The notes under the pieces are model-generated. The model saw nothing but the letters and a program-made list of their open reading frames with translations. It made no database searches and had not been told where the DNA came from. Shown piece after piece: positions 1-6,584 of a DNA stretch of 12,122 bases. The position numbers were made by a program, and so were the translations under genes. Position 1 is the first letter of the stretch. Every line of letters starts with the position of its first letter. The stretch comes from Atribacterota bacterium (GTDB lineage Bacteria > Atribacterota > Phoenicimicrobiia > Phoenicimicrobiales > Phoenicimicrobiaceae), in the NCBI GenBank assembly GCA_030668465.1, contig DAOUTX010000018.1, forward strand, positions 1 to 12,122, read 5' to 3'.

Positions 1-990
1 AGCTTCTAACTTTACATTATATTCGCGCGAAATACTCCAGAGGCTTTCTCCTTTTTTTACATAATAAACTATTTCCTCAGCTGCAGCTTCCTGGCTATAT
101 CCTTCTGCTTTGGCAATATCCATATTAGTTATGGGCAGCTTCAATTTTTGACCTATAGACAGTCGGGATATTTCTTTTAAGTTACTGGCAGAGATGATAG
201 AAGTCATCTTTACATCAAACCTCTGGGATATGCTCCACAGAGTATCTCCTTTTACCACGGTATAAGTTATAATAGTTGGTTCCTGTTTCTGATTAGAGTT
301 AGATATTCCTCCTCCAATTGCGGGGATTTCCAATTTTTGGCCAAGTGATAAGAGATCTTTATCCCTGAAATTATTTACATCAATAATAACTTCCACTGAA
401 ACTCCATATTTTCGGGAAATATTCCATAGAGTATCACCTGCTTTAACTGTATAAATAATCGGTTCCGCCTTTTCGGGCTGACTAATATTATTATTAATGT
501 CATTATTTTTTTTATCAATAACTGCCTGGTTAATAATATTTGTTTCAGCAACTGCATTTTTGTGTGAAGATATTTTCATTTCCTGCCCTATAGAAATTAA
601 TTCTGAATTAGCAATGTTATTGGTGGCAAGAATTTGATTTACAGAAAGATTATATTTTTGGGCAATTGACCATAAAGTCTCTCCCTTTTTTACGATATGC
701 ATATCATGATCAGCGGCAGGGAGATTATCTTGAAGGATTTTGATTATCTGACCGATGGATAAAGTATCCTCATCTTTAATATTATTAAGAGCTATGATTG
801 GTTTTAAGGGTGTATTGTATTGTTTGGAAATGCTCCATAGAGTATCGCCATTAGTCACTGTATGGATAATAAATTCATCATTATTAACAGCAAAAGAGTA
901 AAAAGGAATCGAAAAGATAAACAATAAAAGTAGGGCAAGGAAAATAATAGAATTTTTCTTATTTCTATTATGTTTTTGAGCTAAATACAT
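1..990 (-). CDS. Secreted multi-LysM peptidoglycan-binding protein, C-terminus cut by window edge
   Basis: The frame is open from an ATG at 990 to the left edge, giving 330 residues with no stop, so the C-terminus is missing. Residues 1-34 form a signal peptide: a basic start (QKHNRNKK), a hydrophobic core and a likely cleavage after SFA. Five LysM repeats follow at about 42-86, 98-141, 179-223, 242-286 and 308 onward (incomplete). Each opens with a (T/V)V..G(D/E)(T/S)LW(S/N)I(S/A) motif and the complete ones close with (L/I)SIGQ or LSLGQ. An Asn/Lys-rich linker lies at about 142-177. LysM binds N-acetylglucosamine polymers such as peptidoglycan, so the product should act on or outside the cytoplasmic membrane. 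Such arrays often carry a C-terminal NlpC/P60, M23 or amidase domain, but none is visible here. GAGG seven bases before the ATG supports the start. The gene lies 87 bases after the small HTH gene and may share its transcript. Confidence 0.93.
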   Translation of the reverse strand, partial: MYLAQKHNRNKKNSIIFLALLLLFIFSIPFYSFAVNNDEFIIHTVTNGDTLWSISKQYNTPLKPIIALNNIKDEDTLSIGQIIKILQDNLPAADHDMHIVKKGETLWSIAQKYNLSVNQILATNNIANSELISIGQEMKISSHKNAVAETNIINQAVIDKKNNDINNNISQPEKAEPIIYTVKAGDTLWNISRKYGVSVEVIIDVNNFRDKDLLSLGQKLEIPAIGGGISNSNQKQEPTIITYTVVKGDTLWSISQRFDVKMTSIISASNLKEISRLSIGQKLKLPITNMDIAKAEGYSQEAAAEEIVYYVKKGESLWSISREYNVKLEA

Positions 991-1077
991 CCTCTGTTCC
1001 TCTTTGCTTAGAGATTAATAACTAAAAGATGCGGTAAAAAATAAACAATTGAGAAGTGTCTTCAGGCAGCTAAGAAG

Positions 1078-1257
1078 CTACTTCTTCCTTTCTTTAGATT
1101 TCTTTTCTAAAAAACTATCAATAATATTCTTTTTAAAACGCCAGACTCTTCCGATTTTAACCGCCGGAATCTTATTAGTTCTTGCCCATTGATAGATAGT
1201 AAGAGGTTTTACTTGTAAATATTTCGCTACTTGTTTTGCGGTTAAATATTCTTCCAT
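1078..1257 (-). CDS. Small helix-turn-helix DNA-binding protein, excisionase/MerR-like (HTH_17 type)
   Basis: This 59-codon gene starts at ATG 1257 and ends with TAG at 1078. The product begins MEEYLTAKQVAKYLQV and continues with TIYQWARTNKIPAVKIGR and VWRFKK. That is the classic pattern of the excisionase-family winged HTH: LT..(E/Q)VA.yL.V, TIY.W.r..kIPA.kiGr, WRF. It occupies nearly the whole chain (residues 3-52), followed by a Lys-rich tail. Such proteins bind DNA; some are phage or plasmid excisionases, and many in AT-rich anaerobes are small chromosomal regulators. No integrase or attachment site is nearby, so a regulatory role is the better guess. A clear AGAGAGG ribosome binding site lies eight bases upstream, and a near-consensus promoter precedes it. 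The target is unknown; the downstream LysM gene is one candidate. Confidence 0.88.
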   Translation of the reverse strand: MEEYLTAKQVAKYLQVKPLTIYQWARTNKIPAVKIGRVWRFKKNIIDSFLEKKSKERKK

Positions 1258-1294
1258 TTTATAAACCTCTCTTGATTTATTCTGATTTCCTTAT

Positions 1295-1326
1295 ATTATA
1301 TTATTGTTTTTTGATGACTTTGTCAA
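1295..1326 (-). promoter_or_regulatory. Sigma-70-type promoter of the small HTH gene
   Basis: On the minus strand a perfect -35 hexamer TTGACA (1321-1326) is followed after 17 bases by TAATAT (1298-1303), which overlaps a perfect TATAAT (1295-1300, spacing 20). It ends about 38 bases before the HTH start codon and is the strongest housekeeping promoter match I see in the window. Confidence 0.7.
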
Positions 1327-1347
1327 TTTTTTTTATATCAACTAAAT

Positions 1348-1371
1348 AATTGGTGAATTGGAGAATTGGTA
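1348..1371. repeat. Three tandem copies of an 8-base AATTGG unit
   Basis: AATTGGTG, AATTGGAG and AATTGGTA lie head to tail in the gap between the zinc-ribbon gene and the HTH promoter, starting about ten bases past the zinc-ribbon gene's stop codon. The units differ only at positions 7 and 8. The array is short and no function is evident. Confidence 0.6.
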
Positions 1372-1381
1372 GATTGCTCAC

Positions 1382-1714
1382 TCACCTTCCGCTTTTATCC
1401 TTTTCTTTATGCAGCATATCTCCTATCTCCCGGGCAACCCTGTAAGGCTTTGTCAAAATTCTGATGGGCATAGACTTTAGAAAATGAGATAGATTTTTTT
1501 TTATCTCCTCAGTTATTCGATGAGGTTTGGTTAATACCCTATCTATAAAATCTGCTGTGTAGGTTTCTAATAATTTTTCCCGGTCAATTCTAATTTCGTT
1601 TCCGCAAATATTACACTTAATATCTTCTAAATATTCACCTTTGTAGATAATGGTATGATTGGTTTCTTTATTGCAGTGAAGACAAAAAAGCTGAGCTTTT
1701 ACTTTACTGGTCAT
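1382..1714 (-). CDS. Small zinc-ribbon protein with duplicated TKP-[HY]-R motif ('bh protein' family)
   Basis: The 110-residue product opens with a treble-clef-like zinc ribbon: C11-x2-C14 (FCLHC) and C34-x2-C37 (CNICG). A helical tail then carries an imperfect internal duplication: RVLTKPHRITEE (59-70) and RILTKPYRVARE (85-96), 26 residues apart. The product resembles the family annotated as 'bh protein' in clostridia-like genomes, whose function I do not know. The tail is charged and probably cytoplasmic; the duplicated basic segments could bind nucleic acid or membrane, which is inference only. An in-frame TAA lies three codons before the ATG, so the start cannot be further upstream. The only good Shine-Dalgarno, AGGAGGT (1745-1751), is about 30 bases away, which is unusual. 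The gene follows the transglycosylase after a 64-base gap and is probably cotranscribed with it. Confidence 0.85.
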   Translation of the reverse strand: MTSKVKAQLFCLHCNKETNHTIIYKGEYLEDIKCNICGNEIRIDREKLLETYTADFIDRVLTKPHRITEEIKKNLSHFLKSMPIRILTKPYRVAREIGDMLHKEKDKSGR

Positions 1715-1778
1715 TTGTTCTTAAGTTAGCTGTATCGAACTTTTACCTCCTTTTTTAATCCAACAAAAACCATTCCAT

Positions 1779-4082
1779 CTACTCTTCGCTTAAAACTTGT
1801 GCCAATCTTTTGTACATCTGGTAAGATTTTATTACTTTTTTTATATGCTCTCTGGTCTCAGAATAAGGAACATTTTCTACAAAATTATCCAGGTCAGACC
1901 TATCGTATTGCTTTAACCACTTACTAGTTGTGCCTGGGCCGGCATTATAACCGGAAATCACTAATACTGAATCATTAGAAAATCTTTCTTTTAAGTAATC
2001 AATATACCAGCAACCCAAATCAATATTAACCTCAGGGTCAAAGAGCATTTCATCATTAAAATCTTCAACATTTAATTTCTGAGCAATCCATTCCCCGGTT
2101 GAAAAAATTATCTGCATCAATCCCCTGGCTCCGGCCACCGATTCATTCCAAGGATTAAATCTGCTCTCTTCCCTGATCATAGCCAAAACAAGCAAGGGAT
2201 CTATTTCGTATTCCAAAGCACGTTCTCTAATTACATCCTCATAATAAAGAGGATAGAGGCTTTCCCATAATTCAAGAGGTAAATCCTCTAATTGATGATT
2301 ATCTTCTAAGTAATTAAAAATTATTTCGCTATAATTTAAAGAAACATTGTAATCCTTATTCTTTTTACAAAGGTTGCTTAACCTAAATAATAAAAAGATA
2401 TTCCCGGAATTATGATTTAATGTTTCCCTTAATTCAACTATTGATTCTTGGTAAAAACTAATCTCTTCAAATAATTCTGCTTTAAGTAACGACAGTTGAC
2501 CTTTTCCTTCTATTTTATCATATTTTTTTAAAAATTCCTCTAAATTTATAAAATCTTCTTTCTTGGAGACAGAAACAGGCCAAACAAAACTAATATCACT
2601 TCTCTGTTCTATAATTCTTTCAGTATAATAACTCAAAGGATATTCCCGAATAAGCTTTTCGTAGGCAATTTTTGCCTCCTCTTCTGATCCTATATTCTCT
2701 AAAATCTTTCCCTTCCAGTACAGGGCATCATCTCCCAATCTGCTTTGAGAAAATCTTTCTGATAATTCTCGATAGTAATCTAAGGCCTCACTATAAGAAT
2801 TATTATTACTATAGTGTCGGGCTAAATTCCATAAAGAAGTCATTGATTCATAGCTATTAGGATACTTGCTTATTAATTCTCTCCATAGGGAAATCCCCTT
2901 TTCTGTTTCTTTTAACTGAAAATAAGATTCTGCCAGGCGCAGATAAGATAGTCGGGCATAATAGCTTTCAGGATATTGTCCTATAATTTTTTCATACTTA
3001 TCTATTGCCAAATGACGCTCTCCTAAGGCGCGCAGAGAATTACCCCCAAGATAATTTGCTTTAATAGTAATTTCGCTGGGGGGAAATTTTACTATAATCT
3101 CCTCACACTGATTAACCGCTTCCTTATATTCCTTTTTATAATATAAGGACCTTGCCCTCTTATAATAAACTTCTGCAATATTAAGAGCTTCAGGAAAAGT
3201 TTCAATAACTTCCTTATATAAATCTTCAGCCAGATTATACTGGCGATACTTAAAGAAAATATCGGCGCATTTTACCATTACATGGTAAGGAACCTTTATG
3301 TCTTCTAAATCTTCTTGAATCCTATAAAGATATCTAATCAATAACTCTTCCGGTTCTGAATTTCTTTTAAGTCTATAGCCTTCATCCAATATCTCATATA
3401 AAGAGTTAAGAGAATCAATATATTTTTTTTCCTGCCAGTATATCTCAGAAAGCTCAAGTAAAACCTTTGCTTTAAGCTGGTTGTCTTTGGAATCCTCCAG
3501 GATATTTTCATAATAAATTACCGCAGAAGTTATATCCTTTAATTCACGATAATTCTGAGCTATTTGGTAATTGGTCTCTGAAATAATTAGACTTTGCGGA
3601 AAATTCTCTGTTATTTGTTTATAAGTGGTTGTAGATTCACGATTTTCACCTTTAAGTCTATAGGTTTCAGCCAGATGGAAGAGAGAATAATCAGTCAAAA
3701 TGGGATCATCTACTACTAAGTTTTTATAAATTTCTATCGCCCTATCCCAATCTTCGATCTTTCTGTAACAATCTCCCAATATATATTGGGATTTAATATA
3801 AAGAGGTAAATTTAGGGTGGAATATTCTACCTTTAACAATTCGGAAATTGCCTGCTGATAATCACTCTGTTGGTATAATTCCAATCCTACCTTATAGTTT
3901 TCCAGGTCTTCTATTAGTTTAATATTTGAAGGTTGTTCTTCTACTACTTTGGAAAGCCTTAATATCTTCAGTTGTTGCGCCTCGAGTTCAGTCAACTCAT
4001 TATTGTCAGCCAAAGCAATATCTGCTACGAATAAGCTGATAGCTAAAATCATTATCAAAAAAAACATCATTGAAGTTTTCAT
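1779..4082 (-). CDS. Periplasmic lytic murein transglycosylase, TPR superhelix plus SLT domain
   Basis: The 767-residue product has the Slt70-like plan: signal peptide, long alpha-helical repeat region, C-terminal SLT domain. Residues 1-25 are a signal peptide ending ALA before DNN. About 75-480 hold tandem TPR-like units (repeated A...Y...L and (F/Y)P motifs). The catalytic domain spans about 610-765: IREESRFNP, with E639 the predicted catalytic acid, then GARGLMQI, SGYNAGPG, and VENVPYSETREH. The family cleaves the MurNAc-GlcNAc bond to make 1,6-anhydromuropeptides. LMQIIFST has Phe where the family usually has Pro. I chose ATG 4082 because AGAGAGG lies five bases before it and the signal peptide then begins cleanly; a TTG at 4130 would add 16 residues without a convincing ribosome site. 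It follows the HD-GYP gene after 102 bases. Confidence 0.95.
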   Translation of the reverse strand: MKTSMMFFLIMILAISLFVADIALADNNELTELEAQQLKILRLSKVVEEQPSNIKLIEDLENYKVGLELYQQSDYQQAISELLKVEYSTLNLPLYIKSQYILGDCYRKIEDWDRAIEIYKNLVVDDPILTDYSLFHLAETYRLKGENRESTTTYKQITENFPQSLIISETNYQIAQNYRELKDITSAVIYYENILEDSKDNQLKAKVLLELSEIYWQEKKYIDSLNSLYEILDEGYRLKRNSEPEELLIRYLYRIQEDLEDIKVPYHVMVKCADIFFKYRQYNLAEDLYKEVIETFPEALNIAEVYYKRARSLYYKKEYKEAVNQCEEIIVKFPPSEITIKANYLGGNSLRALGERHLAIDKYEKIIGQYPESYYARLSYLRLAESYFQLKETEKGISLWRELISKYPNSYESMTSLWNLARHYSNNNSYSEALDYYRELSERFSQSRLGDDALYWKGKILENIGSEEEAKIAYEKLIREYPLSYYTERIIEQRSDISFVWPVSVSKKEDFINLEEFLKKYDKIEGKGQLSLLKAELFEEISFYQESIVELRETLNHNSGNIFLLFRLSNLCKKNKDYNVSLNYSEIIFNYLEDNHQLEDLPLELWESLYPLYYEDVIRERALEYEIDPLLVLAMIREESRFNPWNESVAGARGLMQIIFSTGEWIAQKLNVEDFNDEMLFDPEVNIDLGCWYIDYLKERFSNDSVLVISGYNAGPGTTSKWLKQYDRSDLDNFVENVPYSETREHIKKVIKSYQMYKRLAQVLSEE

Positions 4083-4111
4083 TTTATCCTCTCTTATTTT
4101 CATTTTAATCT

Positions 4112-4153
4112 TTATTCTGTAGAGATACAATGAATCGTATCTTTTTTAATCAA
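4112..4153 (-). other. Possible 13-codon leader ORF before the transglycosylase gene
   Basis: On the minus strand AAGGAGATATA is followed by a TTG at 4153 that opens 13 codons ending in TAA at 4112, thirty bases before the transglycosylase ATG. The ribosome site is the best in this gap and does not serve any annotated start. It may be a leader peptide, or simply a ribosome site whose gene start has decayed. Support is limited to the site and the spacing. Confidence 0.15.
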
Positions 4154-4184
4154 TATATCTCCTTCACCACAGCGTACAGTTCTG

Positions 4185-4901
4185 CTACGATTCAAATTTA
4201 AAGCTTTTTTCTTTAAAGAGTTTGAGGCAGATATCTGCTACCACCGGGTCAAAAAGAATATTCTTATTATTAGAAATTTCTACTAAAGCTTCGTCAATAC
4301 TAAGAGCAGGTCGGTAGGATTTATAAGAAGACATTGCCTCAACCACATTTGCTACCCCTAATATCTTTGCCTCTATACAAATTTCATCACTTTTTAATCC
4401 TCTCGGATATCCTGAACCATCTATCTTTTCCTGATGTTGAAGGACAATTTCAGCAATAGGCCAGGGAAAATCTACTTTTTTTAAGATATCGTAACCTACT
4501 TTGGGATAATTTTTAATTAAATTAAATTCTACTTCAATTAATTTACCGGGCTTACTTATAATTTCAGTGGGTAAATTAACCTTTCCAATATCATGAACCA
4601 AGGAAGCAATCTTGGTTCCCTCAATCTTCTCCTGAGGAAGTTTCATTTCCCGGGCTATGGCTGTTGCAAGTTTGGATACTCTTTGTTGGTGCCCTATGGA
4701 GTAGGGATCCCTTGTTTCAACTACTTTGGTAATAATATTGGTAGTACCTTCTATAATTTTTTGTAACTTTTTATAACTCTGCTTAAGCATTTTATCTACC
4801 TGGTTATACTTGAACTTTACTTCTTCTAAACCGACAACTTTTTCACGCATTTTTTGCAATTCTTTAACAAGTTGATCTTTTGTCTTTTCCTCGTTTCTCA
4901 T
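4185..4901 (-). CDS. Standalone HD-GYP domain protein with substituted metal ligands
   Basis: The 238-residue product has an N-terminal coiled coil (about 1-50, KDQLVKELQKMREK), of the kind that links PAS or sensor domains to outputs, then an HD-GYP domain (about 55-230). Recognisable parts are RDPYSIGHQQRV, HDIGK (H103, D104, K107), SKPGKL, FPWPIAEIVLQH, DGSGYPRGL (161-169) and EAMSS. HD-GYP proteins hydrolyse cyclic di-GMP or related dinucleotides using two or three metals. Here three usual ligand positions differ: Y132 replaces His in the K-H-P motif, Q157 replaces the second His of HHE, and N185 replaces Asp of VAD. Activity may therefore be reduced, altered or lost. No sensor domain remains. 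I chose ATG 4901 with GGAGGT about 12 bases upstream; the TTG at 4940 has no such site. It probably has its own promoter. Confidence 0.92.
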   Translation of the reverse strand: MRNEEKTKDQLVKELQKMREKVVGLEEVKFKYNQVDKMLKQSYKKLQKIIEGTTNIITKVVETRDPYSIGHQQRVSKLATAIAREMKLPQEKIEGTKIASLVHDIGKVNLPTEIISKPGKLIEVEFNLIKNYPKVGYDILKKVDFPWPIAEIVLQHQEKIDGSGYPRGLKSDEICIEAKILGVANVVEAMSSYKSYRPALSIDEALVEISNNKNILFDPVVADICLKLFKEKSFKFES

Positions 4902-5006
4902 CTTTAAAATTACACCTCCGTAAAAATCGATATTTATCAATTTTTATTCAGATATTCAAAAAACATGATTTCTTTAATATAAATAGCTCTTAGATATTTA
5001 CCCTTT

Positions 5007-5056
5007 ATTATATTAGCATTCTACATTATCTTAAAAAATCCTCTTTTTTAGCTCAA
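5007..5056 (-). promoter_or_regulatory. Candidate promoters for the HD-GYP gene
   Basis: On the minus strand TTGAGC (5051-5056) is followed after 17 bases by TAAGAT (5028-5033). Just downstream lies a perfect TATAAT (5007-5012) with only a weak -35. Either could start transcription roughly 100-120 bases before the HD-GYP start codon. AT-rich DNA makes chance matches common. Confidence 0.35.
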
Positions 5057-5124
5057 ATTTTTAATTTCTCACCCGTTTTTCTCTACTTCTATTCAGATAT
5101 ATGAAGAATGAAATTACAATTAAA

Positions 5125-5153
5125 AGTAAAGGGAGATAAAGGGAGCGGGGGGG
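5125..5153 (+). other. Polypurine tract ending in seven consecutive G
   Basis: The gap 4902-5166 is the longest in the window without a gene. Besides the candidate promoters it holds this nearly pure purine stretch, with AAAGGGAG twice and then G7 at 5147-5153, starting 13 bases past the dacB stop codon. The minus-strand transcript would carry the C-rich complement. I see no hairpin with a T-run here, so it is not an ordinary terminator. Confidence 0.5.
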
Positions 5154-5166
5154 TTGTTAAAATAAC

Positions 5167-6417
5167 TCATAAATTTTCGTAGATGTATTCTATTATTCTG
5201 TTTTCAAAAATTTTGGGGTCATTCTCTTCTTCTATAAATATAAAATTATTTTCCATAAAGCAAAAGACTACCCATTTCTTATTTTTAGTCTCTAATAATC
5301 CAGCCAGTGCTGAGGTCGAGGATAAAGTGCCGGTCTTGCCCCATACCTGAAAAGGCAGACGTTCTTTTAAAGTCCCCTTCTCTTTGGTGTTGGCAAAATA
5401 ATCCAATATCTCAAAATCGTATTTCTGGTAAAGATAAGTAATTGCTTTGACCAGATGAGCGGGGGTCGTAAGATTATATTCAGAAAGACCACAGCCGTCC
5501 ACAAGGATATAATCCTTTCCCCATTTTAAACCCAGGGCTGTATCAATAATTTCTTCCAAAGAGGCAATAGCCTGAGCAATAGTGGTGGATACCCCCTCGG
5601 GATTATCCTCCGGAGCTAGGGTACGAAAAATATTTTCAGCACTCTGATTATCACTCTTTTTCATCATATAAGCCAGTATTTTATCCAGGGCATCAGAATA
5701 ATAAATATACTTTACCTGTAGATTCTCCTTGGTCTTTCCAATCCGGATACTCCCGTCTATTTTTACCCCTTTTTTGGATAGTTCCTGAGAAAAAATTTTT
5801 CCCCAAAACAGGGGCATAGTATTAAGATAAGAATTTTGTTTTTCCTTGACTTTATATCCCATCACAGTTAATGCTCCGATTAGGGGATTTTTATCATCCC
5901 ACATCCATCCTCTTCCTAAAAACTCTTCAGGCAAGAACTTTGAATTATCCAATACAATATCTCCGGAGATATACTTGATATTGAATTTTTGCACCAGAGT
6001 ATCTGCTATCTTTCTGATAACTTCCGGGGATTGAGTGGGGTCTCCACTGCCTACTATATACAGGTCTCCGTTTATCTCTCCGGTAGCAGTACTGGAAAAA
6101 TGAAAGGATGTGGGATAAGCATGCTTCTCCTCATCAAAGGTTTCCAGAGCGGCCAGCAGGGTAAATATTTTAGTAAGAGATGCCGGGGTAAAAAGTTTAT
6201 CTTCATTATGGGAAAATAACACTTCCTGAGTGTTTAAGTCTTTTATCAGTACTCCCGAAAATCCCGGGAATTGATTTATCTCTTCCTGAATACCTGTGCC
6301 TGCACCGACTACACAAATTAAAAGAGAAAGGCATATCAAAAAGGATGATAAAAAAATAATTATCCTATACCTTAACTTCAATCTCTTTTCCTTTCCGATT
6401 TTATCTTTGTTTTTCAT
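5167..6417 (-). CDS. dacB: D-alanyl-D-alanine carboxypeptidase/endopeptidase, PBP4 class (peptidase S13)
   Basis: The 416-residue product carries all three penicillin-binding motifs in order: SLTK at 80-83 (S80 the acyl-ester nucleophile), SDN at 255-257 and KTG at 361-363. Family landmarks include GSGDP (123-127), SGDIVLD (151-157) and DGCGLS (307-312), the last usually DGSGLS. S13 enzymes trim terminal D-Ala from stem peptides or cut cross-links. A basic start (KNKDKIGKEKRLKLRYR) and a hydrophobic stretch at 18-40 act as a signal peptide or membrane anchor, placing it outside the cytoplasmic membrane. At 416 residues it is somewhat shorter than the 477-residue E. coli enzyme, so an inserted subdomain is probably reduced. 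GGAAGG just before ATG 6417 supports the start, and this site can be sequestered in a hairpin. The ATG overlaps the stop of a small upstream frame. Confidence 0.94.
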   Translation of the reverse strand: MKNKDKIGKEKRLKLRYRIIIFLSSFLICLSLLICVVGAGTGIQEEINQFPGFSGVLIKDLNTQEVLFSHNEDKLFTPASLTKIFTLLAALETFDEEKHAYPTSFHFSSTATGEINGDLYIVGSGDPTQSPEVIRKIADTLVQKFNIKYISGDIVLDNSKFLPEEFLGRGWMWDDKNPLIGALTVMGYKVKEKQNSYLNTMPLFWGKIFSQELSKKGVKIDGSIRIGKTKENLQVKYIYYSDALDKILAYMMKKSDNQSAENIFRTLAPEDNPEGVSTTIAQAIASLEEIIDTALGLKWGKDYILVDGCGLSEYNLTTPAHLVKAITYLYQKYDFEILDYFANTKEKGTLKERLPFQVWGKTGTLSSTSALAGLLETKNKKWVVFCFMENNFIFIEEENDPKIFENRIIEYIYENL

Positions 6418-6518
6418 TTTTCCTTCCCTTCTGTTAGATTCTTAGGGAAGAGCCCTTCTGTCTGCTGATATTTAATTTCTATTTTCACAAATTCTGCAAT
6501 TCGTTGGTGTAATTTCAT
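6414..6518 (-). CDS. Candidate 34-codon ORF overlapping the dacB start; possibly a gene remnant
   Basis: ATG 6518 opens 34 codons (MKLHQRIAEFVKIEI near the start) ending in a TGA that shares bases with the dacB ATG in an ATGA overlap, an arrangement typical of translational coupling. The same frame continues upstream through a single TAA to a Cys-rich stretch directly after the mscL stop (SGTACCTECAKR), so this may be the tail of a broken gene of about 57 codons. The ribosome site before ATG 6518 is weak. I do not recognise the product. Confidence 0.25.
   Translation of the reverse strand: MKLHQRIAEFVKIEIKYQQTEGLFPKNLTEGKEK
6422..6450 (-). promoter_or_regulatory. Possible hairpin covering the dacB ribosome binding site
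   Basis: In the minus-strand transcript CTTCCCT (from 6444-6450) is exactly complementary to AGGGAAG (from 6423-6429), which contains the dacB Shine-Dalgarno, across a 14-base loop. Ribosomes translating the small upstream ORF would pass through and melt this stem. Only the complementarity is seen; the regulation is inferred. Confidence 0.3.
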
Positions 6519-6584
6519 CAAATCATCCGGGAGTTACCTTTTAGCACATTCAGTACAGCACGCCGTACCGCTACAATGTTTAAT

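Noticed and set aside
375..557. Minus-strand ORF of 60 codons
   Set aside because: It is another frame of the LysM gene, whose repeats are read clearly in the main frame.
1078..1257. Small HTH gene as proof of an integrated mobile element
   Set aside because: No integrase, transposase or attachment-site repeat is visible nearby, and the family is also common as ordinary regulators.
2672..2860. Plus-strand ORF of 62 codons inside the transglycosylase gene, and similar plus-strand ORFs at 5846-6034, 5989-6219, 6699-6902, 6853-7140, 8270-8503, 9310-9543 and 10454-10681
   Set aside because: All or most of each lies antisense to a well-supported gene, and their translations resemble no family I know.
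4083..4130. Upstream TTG start adding 16 residues to the transglycosylase
   Set aside because: The extension is basic and non-conserved in style; the ATG at 4082 has a well-spaced ribosome site and begins a normal signal peptide.
4123..4147. Plus-strand hairpin AGATAC/GTATCT followed by six T, resembling a terminator
   Set aside because: No plus-strand gene exists to end here, and the minus strand lacks a T-run after the stem.
4902..4940. Upstream TTG start for the HD-GYP gene
   Set aside because: It would put the GGAGGT ribosome site inside the coding sequence, and the ATG at 4901 begins the usual coiled-coil linker.
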